64,000 nucleotides of DNA from Bacteriovoracaceae bacterium. Lineage in GTDB: Bacteria > Bdellovibrionota > Bacteriovoracia > Bacteriovoracales > Bacteriovoracaceae. The notes under the pieces were generated by a model. It was not told where the DNA came from, did not search any database, and saw nothing but the letters and a program-made list of their open reading frames with translations. The stretch is from positions 62,001 to 126,000 of the forward strand of contig CANFVK010000006.1 of the NCBI GenBank assembly GCA_947450475.1. The letters are read 5' to 3'. The translations under genes were made by a program, and so were the position numbers. Below, piece after piece: positions 11,571 through 21,863 of the stretch. How positions within the stretch are numbered: position 1 is the stretch's first letter; every line of letters begins with the position of its first letter.

Positions 11571-11602
11571 AAAAAGCCCGCTTTAAGCGGGCTTTTTTTT
11601 TA
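11571..11602. terminator. Bidirectional Rho-independent terminator between convergent genes
   Basis: AAAAAGCCCGCTTTAAGCGGGCTTTTTTTT between convergent MCP and 667-aa gene. Confidence 0.92.
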
Positions 11603-11606
11603 ACTT

Positions 11607-13604
11607 TTAATGAATGTTTGGCCAAGCCATTTGTTGTCCAGGCATCTGATATTGCCCAGGCATCACTGGCATTTGCGGATTTACCATCTGAGGATTATAG
11701 GCTCCAGCATTACCCATGTTGTTTGCCGCTGCAGGCGCCCCCATATTGTAGATATTTGGGTTATAGGCAGTTGTCTGTGTCGGCCCATAGTAGCCAGGAA
11801 AGCGATCAGCGAAATTATCTTCATAGCTTGTATAAGAAGATCCATAAGGTTCGAAAGTATCAGTTTCTCGCGTTTCATTGGCAACTTGTCTTTTTTGGTA
11901 GTCGTTATAGTTGGCTCCCATTTTTGCCAATTTATCATTTCTGCCCTTAATAAACAGAAGATCTTTTTCACGTTTTTTCAATTCAGCACTTCTTCTTTGA
12001 TCAACTCCTGAAACAAACGACTGACATTGTACCGGATTGACTACGCTTCCGGTCCATCCAATGCTGCAGTATTTTTTATAATTTTTTTGTTCAGTTTGTT
12101 GATATTCATACCAGCGTTTGTTCATTTTATCGATTACTGCCGATCTTTCTTTTTCAGTTTTTTGTAGTGGAAAGGTATTTCCCTTACCTACTAAATACTG
12201 ATCGGTCCAATCGACAAGCGTTTTGTCAAACTTCTGCAATCCCGCATATTGTTTTTGATTAGCTTCTTCAAACGAAAGTGGCTTTCCTCTTTTTTCATCA
12301 ACTGGGCCACCATAAACCTTGGCATATAAATAAGACTTTAAACGAATATCTTCTACAGTTTTAGCTGATTCATTGATCGCAAATTTTTCCATGACAGAAT
12401 ACAAGCTTGCAAACGAAGTACTTGGTCTTCTAGAGAAATGCCCCACTTCATCATTGATTTTTTTGATTTCATCATCAACAATTTTTTTACGCGAATCCTC
12501 TTCATCCATTTCTGATCTTTGTTTCATAAGAGTATCAAGGCGATAAATGGCAGGATTGAGAAATTTATTATCTAGCTCTTTCGTCAGATCAGCATATTGG
12601 TGAGTAAGTTTTTTTGCTGTTGCTTCATCAATTGTATTTTTTTCTTTAGCTAGTCGGTCTTCTATTTTTGTCATCTCAGCAGAGATGCGGGCCACATCTT
12701 GCTTTACAGCAACGAGGTATCCCGCATCGAGCTCAGACTTTATTTTGTCCGCAATATCTTTTAATGCATCAGCATTCCCAATGGCCTTTCTTGCTTCGGC
12801 AATTCGTTGAGCATCGCCAGACTTACAGATAGCCTTTAGGTCTTCTATCAATACATCTTGCCCCTTATTGAGGTAAGTAACTTGCGGCTGAATTTTTTCT
12901 GCATGCATACACAAAGAAGAAGGCAGCTCAACGCTTGAGTCAACACCATATGAAGAAGCGTAACCATCTTTTCCAGTGAAGGCTTTAGGATATCCGTAAG
13001 AAAGCTTCATTGTTTTCTTGATATCCTTGTCTTTTTCAAAGTTATAATCAAGAACATATGAATACTCAGAGTATTGTTTACCCTCAATTGCATCGTGATC
13101 GATTTTTCCATTTTTCAAAATATTTTTTTCTTCCAAGCAGGAAATGTACTGCGAGTAAGTTTTACCATCTTCTAATTGGACCATGACTGTAACATTTTTT
13201 GTTTCAGGATCTTGATGAAGTTGTGGTTTAAACTTTCCGCAAGTATCAATTGAAGCAGGCATTTTTACTAAAATTTTGTTGTCAGACCTTTGCTCAAAAA
13301 CAAGTGATGACCCATCTCTTGTAATATTTTGGAAAAAATCCAGAGGAAAATAAGTTGAAGCATCAGGGTCTTGCTTGCACGAGACAGAGGCTGTTCCTTC
13401 TTTTATTGTTACCTTTTCTTCTTGTTTTTTTCCTGGTGATACGACTACCGATGAAGATGTTTTTCCGGCACCAACGTTACCTGCAACCCCGGAGGTCCTC
13501 ACTCCGATAATTCCAGCATAGGAGGAATGCGACAATAGTATTCCTGAAGCTAAAAAAGTTGCCACTTTCAAAGTAGGCCGAACTTTCATTTTCACTTTCT
13601 TCAT
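11607..13604 (-). CDS. Exported protein of unknown function, charged/coiled-coil middle, N/M/Q/P-rich C-terminal tail
   Basis: About 665 aa ORF with signal peptide; low-complexity C-terminus YNPNIYNMGAPAAANNMGNAGAYNPQMVNPQMPVMPGQYQMPGQQ. Confidence 0.7.
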   Translation of the reverse strand: MKKVKMKVRPTLKVATFLASGILLSHSSYAGIIGVRTSGVAGNVGAGKTSSSVVVSPGKKQEEKVTIKEGTASVSCKQDPDASTYFPLDFFQNITRDGSSLVFEQRSDNKILVKMPASIDTCGKFKPQLHQDPETKNVTVMVQLEDGKTYSQYISCLEEKNILKNGKIDHDAIEGKQYSEYSYVLDYNFEKDKDIKKTMKLSYGYPKAFTGKDGYASSYGVDSSVELPSSLCMHAEKIQPQVTYLNKGQDVLIEDLKAICKSGDAQRIAEARKAIGNADALKDIADKIKSELDAGYLVAVKQDVARISAEMTKIEDRLAKEKNTIDEATAKKLTHQYADLTKELDNKFLNPAIYRLDTLMKQRSEMDEEDSRKKIVDDEIKKINDEVGHFSRRPSTSFASLYSVMEKFAINESAKTVEDIRLKSYLYAKVYGGPVDEKRGKPLSFEEANQKQYAGLQKFDKTLVDWTDQYLVGKGNTFPLQKTEKERSAVIDKMNKRWYEYQQTEQKNYKKYCSIGWTGSVVNPVQCQSFVSGVDQRRSAELKKREKDLLFIKGRNDKLAKMGANYNDYQKRQVANETRETDTFEPYGSSYTSYEDNFADRFPGYYGPTQTTAYNPNIYNMGAPAAANNMGNAGAYNPQMVNPQMPVMPGQYQMPGQQMAWPNIH

Positions 13605-13694
13605 AAGCATTTTCCTTAAAGACCTGGGTCTAAATTGATTTAAATGGTCTCTTCTCTTGGACTTTACGGAATTGTTTTGAGGTTTCTTTAATAC

Positions 13695-15698
13695 TTAATC
13701 AAAATAATAAGGATCTACGTCTATTTTCAAGGATATAGTGTGAGGTCGTTGGTAATTTTTTAAAAATGTATTGAGAAGGTTATGCATTTGATTTAAATCA
13801 GAACTTCTAATCATCAATGACCAGGTAAACTTATTGACCTTTTTTTCAATCATAGAAGGCCTCGGCCCAAGAATTTCCACTTCTGGAAAATGCCTTAATG
13901 CCATTTGGCGTAGACTCTGGGCCTGAGCGGAGCTTTCTAATATAGTCTTTTCCTGTGACTTAGAATTGAAGTAAAGAAGTATAATTTTTTTTAGCGGCGG
14001 AGATGAACATATGGCCCTTAAGGGAATTTCATCTTGATAAAAATCATCAAAACTATGATTGGTCAGGTAGCTAAAAATTTTATTTTCAGGTGCCAGGGTA
14101 TGAACCAAGATAAAAGAATCTTTACCAAATCGCCCAGCTCGCCCACTAACCTGAGTCAGGGTTTGATAAACACGCTCGTTTGATCGGAAGTCTGGAAAGT
14201 TTAATTGAGAATCTATTCCCAAAATTAAAACCAAATTTACATTTTCAAAATTGTGTCCCTTAGAAAGCATTTGGGTTCCAACCAAGATATCTATTTTCTT
14301 TTGATGAAAGTCATTTAATAAATTTTCTAATTTATTAAATGTCTTGATTTCATCTCGGTCAAATCTCTCAATAGCTTTTTCGGGTAACAACTGCTTCAAG
14401 ACCTCGTAGGCTTTTTCCGTGCCAAAGCCCTTTGGCATTAAATTCATATTCATGCATTCGGGACACATTTCTGGAGCACTTTCTTTATATTCACAAGTTT
14501 GACAAGATATCTCCTGACGCTTTTTAAAATACTTTAAATTAGTGCTGCAGTTGGGACAAGAAAATTGATGGCCACAAGAATTGCATTGAAGGTAATTGGC
14601 GTAACCCAAGCGATTAATAAACACGAGTACTTGTTCATTTCTATTTAGTGCCTCATTAATTTTGTCTAAGCTTTTAGTGGTATAAGGCCAAAGCATTCTT
14701 TCTTTTTCAACCTTTAACTTGCCTCGCATATCAATTAATTCAACAATGGGAAGCTTTGAGGTCAATGCTTTTTTCTTGAGAGCAAAATAATTTTTACTTT
14801 CAAGGAAAGACTTATAGGTTTCAACCATTGGTGTAGCTGATCCTAAAATGACTGGTATTTTTTCAAGGGAGGCTCTTTTAATCGCTATATCACGTGCATT
14901 ATATGTACAACGATCATCTTGTTTAAATGATTGGTCATGTTCTTCGTCTACGATGATCATTCCTAAATTTTTGATAGGTAAAAAAACACTACTTCTTACT
15001 CCAAGAATAAGCTTCGGTTTTCGATCTTCCTGTAACAGCTTCCAAAGTCCATATTTATCTGAGTTACTAACAGAGCTGTTATAAGAGTAGATGGCAACAT
15101 CTAAGTAAGTTTGAAATGTTTTAAGAAATTGAGGCGTGAGATTTATTTCTGGAAGCAAAAAAAGAACTGATTTTCCTTGAGATAATACTTCTTTAATCAA
15201 CTCAAGATAGACGATTGTTTTGCCTGCTCCTGTCACACCGTGAATGAGCCACTTAGAAAATTGATCTAAGCCATGCTTGCATATTTTTTCAAAGATTTCT
15301 CTTTGGTCTGGGTTCATTTCCAATACATTATTAAGCCCAACTCCTTGGTCAAAATTTAGTTTCCTAGGCCGTTTAAGAATCGATGGTAAAATATCAAAAA
15401 CCAACATTCCAAGCGGGTAATGGTAGTAGTTGGACATCCATAGGTAGAGCTCACATTCTTTGGGCCCTAAGACTATTTCTTCTTCGATGGACACAATGTC
15501 TTTTATTTTAATTTTTTCTGAATCTTGAACTGTTGAGACTTTTTCCCAAACACAGCCGTCAATCATTCTTTTTCCCAAGGGGATCTTCACCATCACACCT
15601 CTTTTAAGCACATGGGAAAACTCCATAGGGCAACGATAAGTTAGCATCGATTGATTGTATGGTGAATTGACTGCAATCAGGAAATAACTTTCACCCAT
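13695..15698 (-). CDS. priA: Primosomal protein N' (replication restart helicase PriA)
   Basis: Helicase motifs GVTGAGKT, DEEHD, VSGRAGR; zinc-binding CNSCGHQFSCPNC...CQTCEYKESAPEMCPEC. Confidence 0.95.
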   Translation of the reverse strand: MGESYFLIAVNSPYNQSMLTYRCPMEFSHVLKRGVMVKIPLGKRMIDGCVWEKVSTVQDSEKIKIKDIVSIEEEIVLGPKECELYLWMSNYYHYPLGMLVFDILPSILKRPRKLNFDQGVGLNNVLEMNPDQREIFEKICKHGLDQFSKWLIHGVTGAGKTIVYLELIKEVLSQGKSVLFLLPEINLTPQFLKTFQTYLDVAIYSYNSSVSNSDKYGLWKLLQEDRKPKLILGVRSSVFLPIKNLGMIIVDEEHDQSFKQDDRCTYNARDIAIKRASLEKIPVILGSATPMVETYKSFLESKNYFALKKKALTSKLPIVELIDMRGKLKVEKERMLWPYTTKSLDKINEALNRNEQVLVFINRLGYANYLQCNSCGHQFSCPNCSTNLKYFKKRQEISCQTCEYKESAPEMCPECMNMNLMPKGFGTEKAYEVLKQLLPEKAIERFDRDEIKTFNKLENLLNDFHQKKIDILVGTQMLSKGHNFENVNLVLILGIDSQLNFPDFRSNERVYQTLTQVSGRAGRFGKDSFILVHTLAPENKIFSYLTNHSFDDFYQDEIPLRAICSSPPLKKIILLYFNSKSQEKTILESSAQAQSLRQMALRHFPEVEILGPRPSMIEKKVNKFTWSLMIRSSDLNQMHNLLNTFLKNYQRPHTISLKIDVDPYYFD

Positions 15699-15701
15699 GA
15701 T

Positions 15702-16646
15702 TTAGAACAAAAATGAATAAATATTGGGTGAAGCCGGAACCGGCATCACTTTTCTAACTTCTTCATATCGATCTGATATTTTCTTGTCTCTATTGGTTTT
15801 TGTATCAACGCTCAAGGTTTGAATTTTTGTAACCATTCCTTTGGAATCTTTAAAGTTTATAAACTTTGGAAAACCATTAGTTCCGTTAAATAAAACATAT
15901 TCTTTTGCTTCTAACTTTATTGAAGCACCTTCTACATTATAGTCTAAACTTATCAGTTGCCGTTCTTCGTTGGAAAACAAGCCTGTGACTTCTTTCCAGT
16001 TAGCTTTCCAAGCAAACTGGTTTTCTACTTTGACAAGTTCAATGTTTTTAGCTCGCTCGAAAGTATTGGCGCGAAAAAGTTCCTGGGCTTTACTTTTCAA
16101 CTGTGGATCTGAAGGATTAAGTGGAGAATTGGCATCTCCTTTTCCCTTGTTGGTCGCAAGATAGGTACGATAGGATCTCAACAACTTCATCTTATCTTCA
16201 TTGATAATATTTTTATTTTTTATAATTTGAACTCCGACTTTATCAAGAAAAAGCTCCATTCCTTCTGACTTATTTGTTGAAAGCATTGAAAGAATCGCAT
16301 AAAACATTCCTCTCTCGTTAGATTTTTCTTTCCTTATCGCTGAGAAGAGATCAGGAATATACTTAACATCCTTTATTTGATTGTTGAGCATTTGAGCATT
16401 GGAATATTGAACCTGCATTAATCCAACGACACTGGGATTTTCGAGCGAAATAATAAACTTATAATAATCTGTTTTTATGCCATCGCTCTCAATCGCTCCT
16501 TGAGTTTGGGTCATAAACTTGAGAGTAATTATATTTCCAGGGATATTGGCATTGTTTAAATTTTTTAGCAATCCTTCTTCGGTCGGCACTGCGGCTAAAA
16601 GATTAACTGTCATGAAAAAAGCGAAGAATGGAATTAATATTTTCAT
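15702..16646 (-). CDS. Exported protein of unknown function, possibly related to the outer-membrane lipoprotein-sorting family
   Basis: Signal peptide MKILIPFFAFFMTVNLLAA, 314 aa; family assignment tentative. Confidence 0.5.
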   Translation of the reverse strand: MKILIPFFAFFMTVNLLAAVPTEEGLLKNLNNANIPGNIITLKFMTQTQGAIESDGIKTDYYKFIISLENPSVVGLMQVQYSNAQMLNNQIKDVKYIPDLFSAIRKEKSNERGMFYAILSMLSTNKSEGMELFLDKVGVQIIKNKNIINEDKMKLLRSYRTYLATNKGKGDANSPLNPSDPQLKSKAQELFRANTFERAKNIELVKVENQFAWKANWKEVTGLFSNEERQLISLDYNVEGASIKLEAKEYVLFNGTNGFPKFINFKDSKGMVTKIQTLSVDTKTNRDKKISDRYEEVRKVMPVPASPNIYSFLF

Positions 16647-16653
16647 TTGCTAC

Positions 16654-17541
16654 CTATTTAATTTTGTATTTTTCTATTTTTTCTAAAATAATTTTTCTCA
16701 TTGCAACTTCTGAATCTTTATTCATCAAAGCGAATTCAACAGTCGCATTGAGATAACCTTCTATGTTTCCAGTGTCGAAACGTTCGCCTTCAAAGACGTG
16801 AGCAAAGACTTCGCTGTTTTTTGCCAAAAGATTAATCGCATCGGTCAGTTGATATTCTCCGCCAACACCTCGGGGGATAATTTTTAGAGCATCAAAAATT
16901 TCCGGTTTAAAAACATATCGCCCAGGTGTTGCCAAATTGGTAGGGGCAATTTCTGGTCGAGGCTTTTCTACCATACTTGTCATGCGCAAAGTTTTTTTAT
17001 CATTGGCGAGAAATTCCCCTTTCACCACACCATATTTATAGGTTTCTAGCGGATCAATTTCCATGACACCAATGACGTTGCCATTGTTGTTTTTTTCTGA
17101 AATCTCGATGAGTTGTTTTGTAACGGGCCTTGGTCCTCTTATAATTTCATCTCCGAGGATAACGGCAAATGGTTCGTTGCCAACAATATCTTTAGCACAC
17201 AAAACAGCGTGTCCAAGTCCTAGTTGCTCTTTCTGACGAATCGAGGTCACTTCTACCATTTTTCCGATATCGCGAATGAGCTCTAGTTCTTTTTCTTTAC
17301 CACTCTTGATTAAAAAATCTTCAAGTTCAAAATTGCGATCAAAATAATCTTCAATGGCGTTTTTACCTGACGAGGTGATGAAAATAATCTGGTCAATACC
17401 TGACAATATTGCTTCTTCCACTACGTAATGAATCATTGGCAAATTTATAATGGGTATCATTTCTTTCGGCACCTGCTTTGTCGCCGGTAGAAATCTAGTT
17501 CCTTTTCCTGCAACAGGGATGACGGCACGACGAATCTTCAT
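16654..17541 (-). CDS. galU: UTP--glucose-1-phosphate uridylyltransferase
   Basis: MKIRRAVIPVAGKGTRFLPATKQVPKEMIPI; VEKPRPEIAPTNLATPGRYVF; internal ATG 17541 preferred over ORF start. Confidence 0.94.
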   Translation of the reverse strand: MKIRRAVIPVAGKGTRFLPATKQVPKEMIPIINLPMIHYVVEEAILSGIDQIIFITSSGKNAIEDYFDRNFELEDFLIKSGKEKELELIRDIGKMVEVTSIRQKEQLGLGHAVLCAKDIVGNEPFAVILGDEIIRGPRPVTKQLIEISEKNNNGNVIGVMEIDPLETYKYGVVKGEFLANDKKTLRMTSMVEKPRPEIAPTNLATPGRYVFKPEIFDALKIIPRGVGGEYQLTDAINLLAKNSEVFAHVFEGERFDTGNIEGYLNATVEFALMNKDSEVAMRKIILEKIEKYKIK

Positions 17542-17579
17542 TATAATTTCCTTATAAAACATTTATTAAAAAGGGACTT

Positions 17580-18464
17580 ATGAACATTCACCATTATATC
17601 TTTAAAAGCTTTATTCTGTCAGCAATCTTCCTTTGTTCACCAGCATTTTCCAATGTTCATGAGTTTGAAACGGCCCATCTCAAGTCAATGGGTGGCGCCG
17701 GCACGGGGGGAATACTCGCGGAAGAGGCGGCATTTTTAAATCCCGCCTCGCTTGCTTTTTTTACAACGTCTTCAGTTTATGTTCAAAAAGATTCTGCAAA
17801 ATTAACTGACTCAGGAGTTCAAAAACCTAACCCTTCAGCGACAGGCTTTGTTCTTGCCGACGGAAATGCATCGATGAGTGGTTCTATCAGTTACATAAAA
17901 CAGGAAGAAGATATTTACAAACGAAAGCGATGGGGCGTTTCCTTTTCAACACCACTTGAGGGCAAGTCGGCAATTGGATACTCTATTCGCAGTTCAGAAG
18001 ATCAAAACTCCCTAACTCAGAAAACTATGAAATATTATCAGTCTGTTTTCGGTATCACTCATGCCCTTGATGAAAAATATTCATTAGGTATTGTGGCATA
18101 TGATCCCTTTAAGTCACAAGCTCACGAGACGAAGTTGCTTATTGGCCTGCAGTATGTACTTTTGAGTTACATTACCGGAGCAATAGACTTTGGTGGCAAT
18201 TATAATGCTGATCAAATCAGCAAGACTCTTGTTCTCAAGGGAGCACTGCAAATTCGAGTGCTAGATGATTTCTTTATTCGCTTTGGAGCTTTTAACGATA
18301 AAATGAAAAACGAAAAGGGCACCGGCTACGGCGTTGCTTGGGTCCAGCCAAGATTATCATTTGAATTTTCATTGAAGGATAATAAACGAAATGCCGATAC
18401 AACATTAGGTTTGGGTGAAAGCAATGCCAAAGAAACATCGCTTTCTGCCTCTATAAGATTTTAG
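17580..18464 (+). CDS. Exported, probable outer-membrane protein of unknown function
   Basis: Signal peptide; MGGAGTGGILAEEAAFLNPASLAFF resembles OMP-transport-like barrels; C-terminal SASIRF. Confidence 0.55.
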   Translation: MNIHHYIFKSFILSAIFLCSPAFSNVHEFETAHLKSMGGAGTGGILAEEAAFLNPASLAFFTTSSVYVQKDSAKLTDSGVQKPNPSATGFVLADGNASMSGSISYIKQEEDIYKRKRWGVSFSTPLEGKSAIGYSIRSSEDQNSLTQKTMKYYQSVFGITHALDEKYSLGIVAYDPFKSQAHETKLLIGLQYVLLSYITGAIDFGGNYNADQISKTLVLKGALQIRVLDDFFIRFGAFNDKMKNEKGTGYGVAWVQPRLSFEFSLKDNKRNADTTLGLGESNAKETSLSASIRF

Positions 18465-18475
18465 TTGGGGTTGGA

Positions 18476-19216
18476 TTGGCAAAGTCAAAAAAAGCACTTG
18501 AAGAAATAGATGAGAAGGAAGAGAGGCGTCGCGAGCAAATTAAAGAACTCCATCGCACTCGGCTTACTCATCTAAAGCGTGCACAGCAACTCGTTCGTGA
18601 AGAACATTTGGGGCCGGCATTGGATTCTTACACTAAATATCTGGGCATTCTTGCTCTTTATTTTGATACGACTGAAGACAAACTTTCTCCAAAGCTTTTT
18701 GATGCAGAAAAAGACATCACGGAGCTTCTCCTCATCAGCATTGCTTACTGGGACATGGCCAAGGCATTCGACCGGAATCCAAGATTGCAACGAGATTGCC
18801 AGCGATGCCTTGATCAATTTTTAAAATTTTCAATTGGTTTCAAATATCAACACGTCAATGCTCAAATTGTTAGAAAATTTAATAACAAAAAACAAGCTTA
18901 TAACTCTAAAGCATTTGAAGCTGCATATCAAAGAATGCAAGTTAGTTCAAAGAAATGTTATATTGCGACTTCCTGTTTTGGTGAGAACGATCCCAGAACA
19001 CAGGAGCTCAGGCTTTTCAAAAAAGCGATTGCACATTCTGAGCTAGGAAGAGACTTCATCGATGCTTATTATCTTATATCACCATCCCTTGTTTCTTTTT
19101 TTAATACTCATCCCATTTTTAAGTTTTTTGCTGAAAAATTATTTATCTCACCCTTTTTAATGTTCTTTATTTTTACCACTAGGCCTTATGTCCGAAATCA
19201 GAAAGCTCATTCTTAA
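18476..19216 (+). CDS. CFI-box-CTERM-like domain protein
   Basis: C-terminal KKCYIATSCFGENDPRTQELRLFKKAIAHSELGRDFIDAYYLISPSLVSFF resembles the CFI-box; tail very hydrophobic. Start probably TTG. Confidence 0.6.
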   Translation: MAKSKKALEEIDEKEERRREQIKELHRTRLTHLKRAQQLVREEHLGPALDSYTKYLGILALYFDTTEDKLSPKLFDAEKDITELLLISIAYWDMAKAFDRNPRLQRDCQRCLDQFLKFSIGFKYQHVNAQIVRKFNNKKQAYNSKAFEAAYQRMQVSSKKCYIATSCFGENDPRTQELRLFKKAIAHSELGRDFIDAYYLISPSLVSFFNTHPIFKFFAEKLFISPFLMFFIFTTRPYVRNQKAHS

Positions 19217-20303
19217 AGAATGGATGCGATTTTTTGTTGGTTCAGTTTTAGTGCTACTTCTAGTGCTATCGTTAGGACATATTCTCAATTCTCTTTTGCG
19301 TGACGTCGGTGAGTTGAAAACCATACTCTTTGATTTAGCTCTTGAAACACCAAGTTTTCTGGTAAAAGTTTTTCCCGTGTCTTGCCTCATCGCATCTTTG
19401 TTTTCAATCAACAAACTTACGAATCGCAATGAACTAACTGCAATTTTCGCAAGCGGTTTTTCAAGAAAAAGTTTCATCATAACCATTGGTGCGACTGGAG
19501 CAAGTGTTGGTGTTTTATTATTTTTTATCAACGCTTATTTGGTTCCAAGCGCTAAACACAAACAGGACATGGCCAACAATGCACGCCAGTCTCTTCCTGC
19601 GGCAACTACTCACTCAAAAAAATCAACACTTTCTATCAATACTCTTAATGCAGGTAAAATTTGGTTTAAGGGCCAAGATTATTTTTTTTCTTATAGCTCA
19701 TTTGATAGGCAAACCAATACTCTCTATAACTTGACCTTGTATTATTATAATAAAAACTTTAAATTCACGGAGCAACTTAGTGCCTCCTTTGCTGAATATA
19801 AAGACCATGACAACTGGCTCTTGGCCAACGTTGTTCACTATACCAATCTAGACAATAAAACCTTTCCAACGATTTCAAAGACAAGCGAAATGCCACTAAA
19901 AATCAGAGAAACTGTTTCTGATTTCAAGCAAATAAATGCCAACATTAGCACGTTGAATATTTGGAAACTCAATGATTACATCGGAGTTTTAAGAGCTAAC
20001 GGAATTAACTATTCTGAATATTTTGTTTCTTTTCTCGACAAGTTTTCTTCAGGTTTTACTTGCTTGGTTTTGGCGATTCTTGCCTCTACTGCGCTCTTTT
20101 CTCCAAATCGACGAAATAGTTCTTTCGGAAAAAATGTTGCTTTCGTTTTAGGTTTTACGTTTATGTATTGGTTTATTTATTCCTATTTTTTATCCCTTGG
20201 TGAAACCAGCCAAATACCGGCGGTAGTTGCAACGTTTGGTGTACCATTCTTTTTTTCCATCTACCTATTTTTCTATTTTATTTATCATCGCAAATTGCGC
20301 TAG
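19188..20303 (+). CDS. LptF/LptG (YjgP/YjgQ) family permease
   Basis: Multi-TM protein with N-terminal LILKEWMRFFVGSVLVLLLVLSLGH...LPVSCLIASLFSINKLTNRNELTAIFASGFS pattern typical of LptF/G; overlaps upstream gene by 29 bp. Confidence 0.82.
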   Translation: MSEIRKLILKEWMRFFVGSVLVLLLVLSLGHILNSLLRDVGELKTILFDLALETPSFLVKVFPVSCLIASLFSINKLTNRNELTAIFASGFSRKSFIITIGATGASVGVLLFFINAYLVPSAKHKQDMANNARQSLPAATTHSKKSTLSINTLNAGKIWFKGQDYFFSYSSFDRQTNTLYNLTLYYYNKNFKFTEQLSASFAEYKDHDNWLLANVVHYTNLDNKTFPTISKTSEMPLKIRETVSDFKQINANISTLNIWKLNDYIGVLRANGINYSEYFVSFLDKFSSGFTCLVLAILASTALFSPNRRNSSFGKNVAFVLGFTFMYWFIYSYFLSLGETSQIPAVVATFGVPFFFSIYLFFYFIYHRKLR

Positions 20304-20311
20304 AGTATGAT

Positions 20312-20911
20312 ATGGATCTATCTATGAAAAAGAATTTTTTGACTGATTACAAACTTGAAGGTGAAGTATTACCTATTTACACTTATCCAGCTCCGGTCCT
20401 GAAAAAAATTGCTGAGCCAGTTACAGAATTTAATCAAGAACTGCACCTGCTTATTAAAAATATGCTTTATACAATGTATCATGCACCAGGAATCGGACTT
20501 GCCGCACCACAAGTTGGAGTGAGCAAAAGATTTTTTGTTTTAGACATATGGTTTGATCGAGAAAAAGTGACTCTTGCTGACGGCACAGAAGAGTATCGAT
20601 TGTCACAGTTTCAACCGATGGCCTTTATTAATCCTGTCTTCAAAAATCACTCTGGTGAAGTGATACACGAAGAGGGCTGCCTTAGTGTTCCTGGTATTTA
20701 TGAAGATGTTAAACGTGCTGAGTTTGTTTCAGTAGAGTATCAAGATCCATTCGGTGATAAACACCAAATTGAAGCAGATGAACTCCTTTCTATATGTCTT
20801 CAGCATGAAAACGACCACCTCGATGGTATTGTTTTCATCGAAAGATTAAGTTTATTAAAAAAGCAACTTCTCGAAAAAAAGTTTTTAAAACAAATGCAAA
20901 AGAAAAAATAA
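20312..20911 (+). CDS. def: Peptide deformylase
   Basis: GIGLAAPQVG, EEGCLSVPG, QHENDHLDG motifs. Confidence 0.96.
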   Translation: MDLSMKKNFLTDYKLEGEVLPIYTYPAPVLKKIAEPVTEFNQELHLLIKNMLYTMYHAPGIGLAAPQVGVSKRFFVLDIWFDREKVTLADGTEEYRLSQFQPMAFINPVFKNHSGEVIHEEGCLSVPGIYEDVKRAEFVSVEYQDPFGDKHQIEADELLSICLQHENDHLDGIVFIERLSLLKKQLLEKKFLKQMQKKK

Positions 20912-20912
20912 A

Positions 20913-21857
20913 ATGAAAAAACTTAATGTTGTTTTTTGTGGAACTCCTGACTTCTCTGTACCTACTCTAGAGCTATTACACCAACATCCTCACATTAACT
21001 TAGTCGGTGTTGTAACAATGCCAGATCGCCCGGCCGGCAGAGGGCAAGAGCTCAAGTCGCCCCCCGTTGCCCAGTATGCAAAAGAGCACAAGCTTAACCT
21101 GTACCAGGTTGAGAATATTAATCGTGATGAAAATTTATTGTCAGAATTAGAAGGTTTAAATCTTGATTTTATTTTAGTTCTGGCTTTCGCTCAATTTCTA
21201 GGCCCACGCGTTTTATCAATGCCCAAACTGGCCTGCTTTAATATACACACTTCAATTTTACCGAAGTACCGGGGAGCTGCTCCCATTCAATATGCACTCT
21301 TAAATGGTGACACCTCTACCGGGGTATCAATTCAAAAGATGGTTAAGCAAATGGATGCAGGTGACCTCGTTCATTTCCACGAACTTTCAATTTCCCCTGA
21401 CGAGACCGGAGGCCTTCTTTATACAAGGCTAAAGTTTCAAGCAGCACTTTCAACTTATTCTCTGATACAATCGATTTTAAATCACCAACTCACTTTTACG
21501 CCACAAGATACCAATGCTATCAGTTTTGCACCTACCTTAAAAAAAGAGGATGGTTTTTTGCATTTTAAAGATTCAACTTTTGAAAAAATTAAAAATCAGA
21601 TTCGAGCATTAGACCCATGGCCTGGCACATATTGTTTTTTAAACAGTCACAGACTCAAAGTTTATGAAATAGAAAAAATGAACCTTACTCTTTCTCCGGG
21701 GGAATGCATTTCGTTACACGATCAGCTCTGCGTGGGCTTAATCGATTCAACTATAAGATTGAGAACTCTCCAATTAGAGGGTAAGAAAATTTGCACTGAT
21801 ACTGAATTAATTAATGGATTAAAAAATAAGGGCGGTGAGATAATACTCAATCCGTAA
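20913..21857 (+). CDS. fmt: Methionyl-tRNA formyltransferase
   Basis: VVFCGTPDFSVPTLELL, FNIHTSILPKYRGAAPIQYALLNGD. Confidence 0.96.
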   Translation: MKKLNVVFCGTPDFSVPTLELLHQHPHINLVGVVTMPDRPAGRGQELKSPPVAQYAKEHKLNLYQVENINRDENLLSELEGLNLDFILVLAFAQFLGPRVLSMPKLACFNIHTSILPKYRGAAPIQYALLNGDTSTGVSIQKMVKQMDAGDLVHFHELSISPDETGGLLYTRLKFQAALSTYSLIQSILNHQLTFTPQDTNAISFAPTLKKEDGFLHFKDSTFEKIKNQIRALDPWPGTYCFLNSHRLKVYEIEKMNLTLSPGECISLHDQLCVGLIDSTIRLRTLQLEGKKICTDTELINGLKNKGGEIILNP

Positions 21858-21863
21858 AAGCCT

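Noticed and set aside
11610-12011. Overlapping small ORFs on plus strand (133 and 110 aa)
   Set aside because: Antisense to the 3' end of the 667-aa gene; products of low-complexity complementary sequence.
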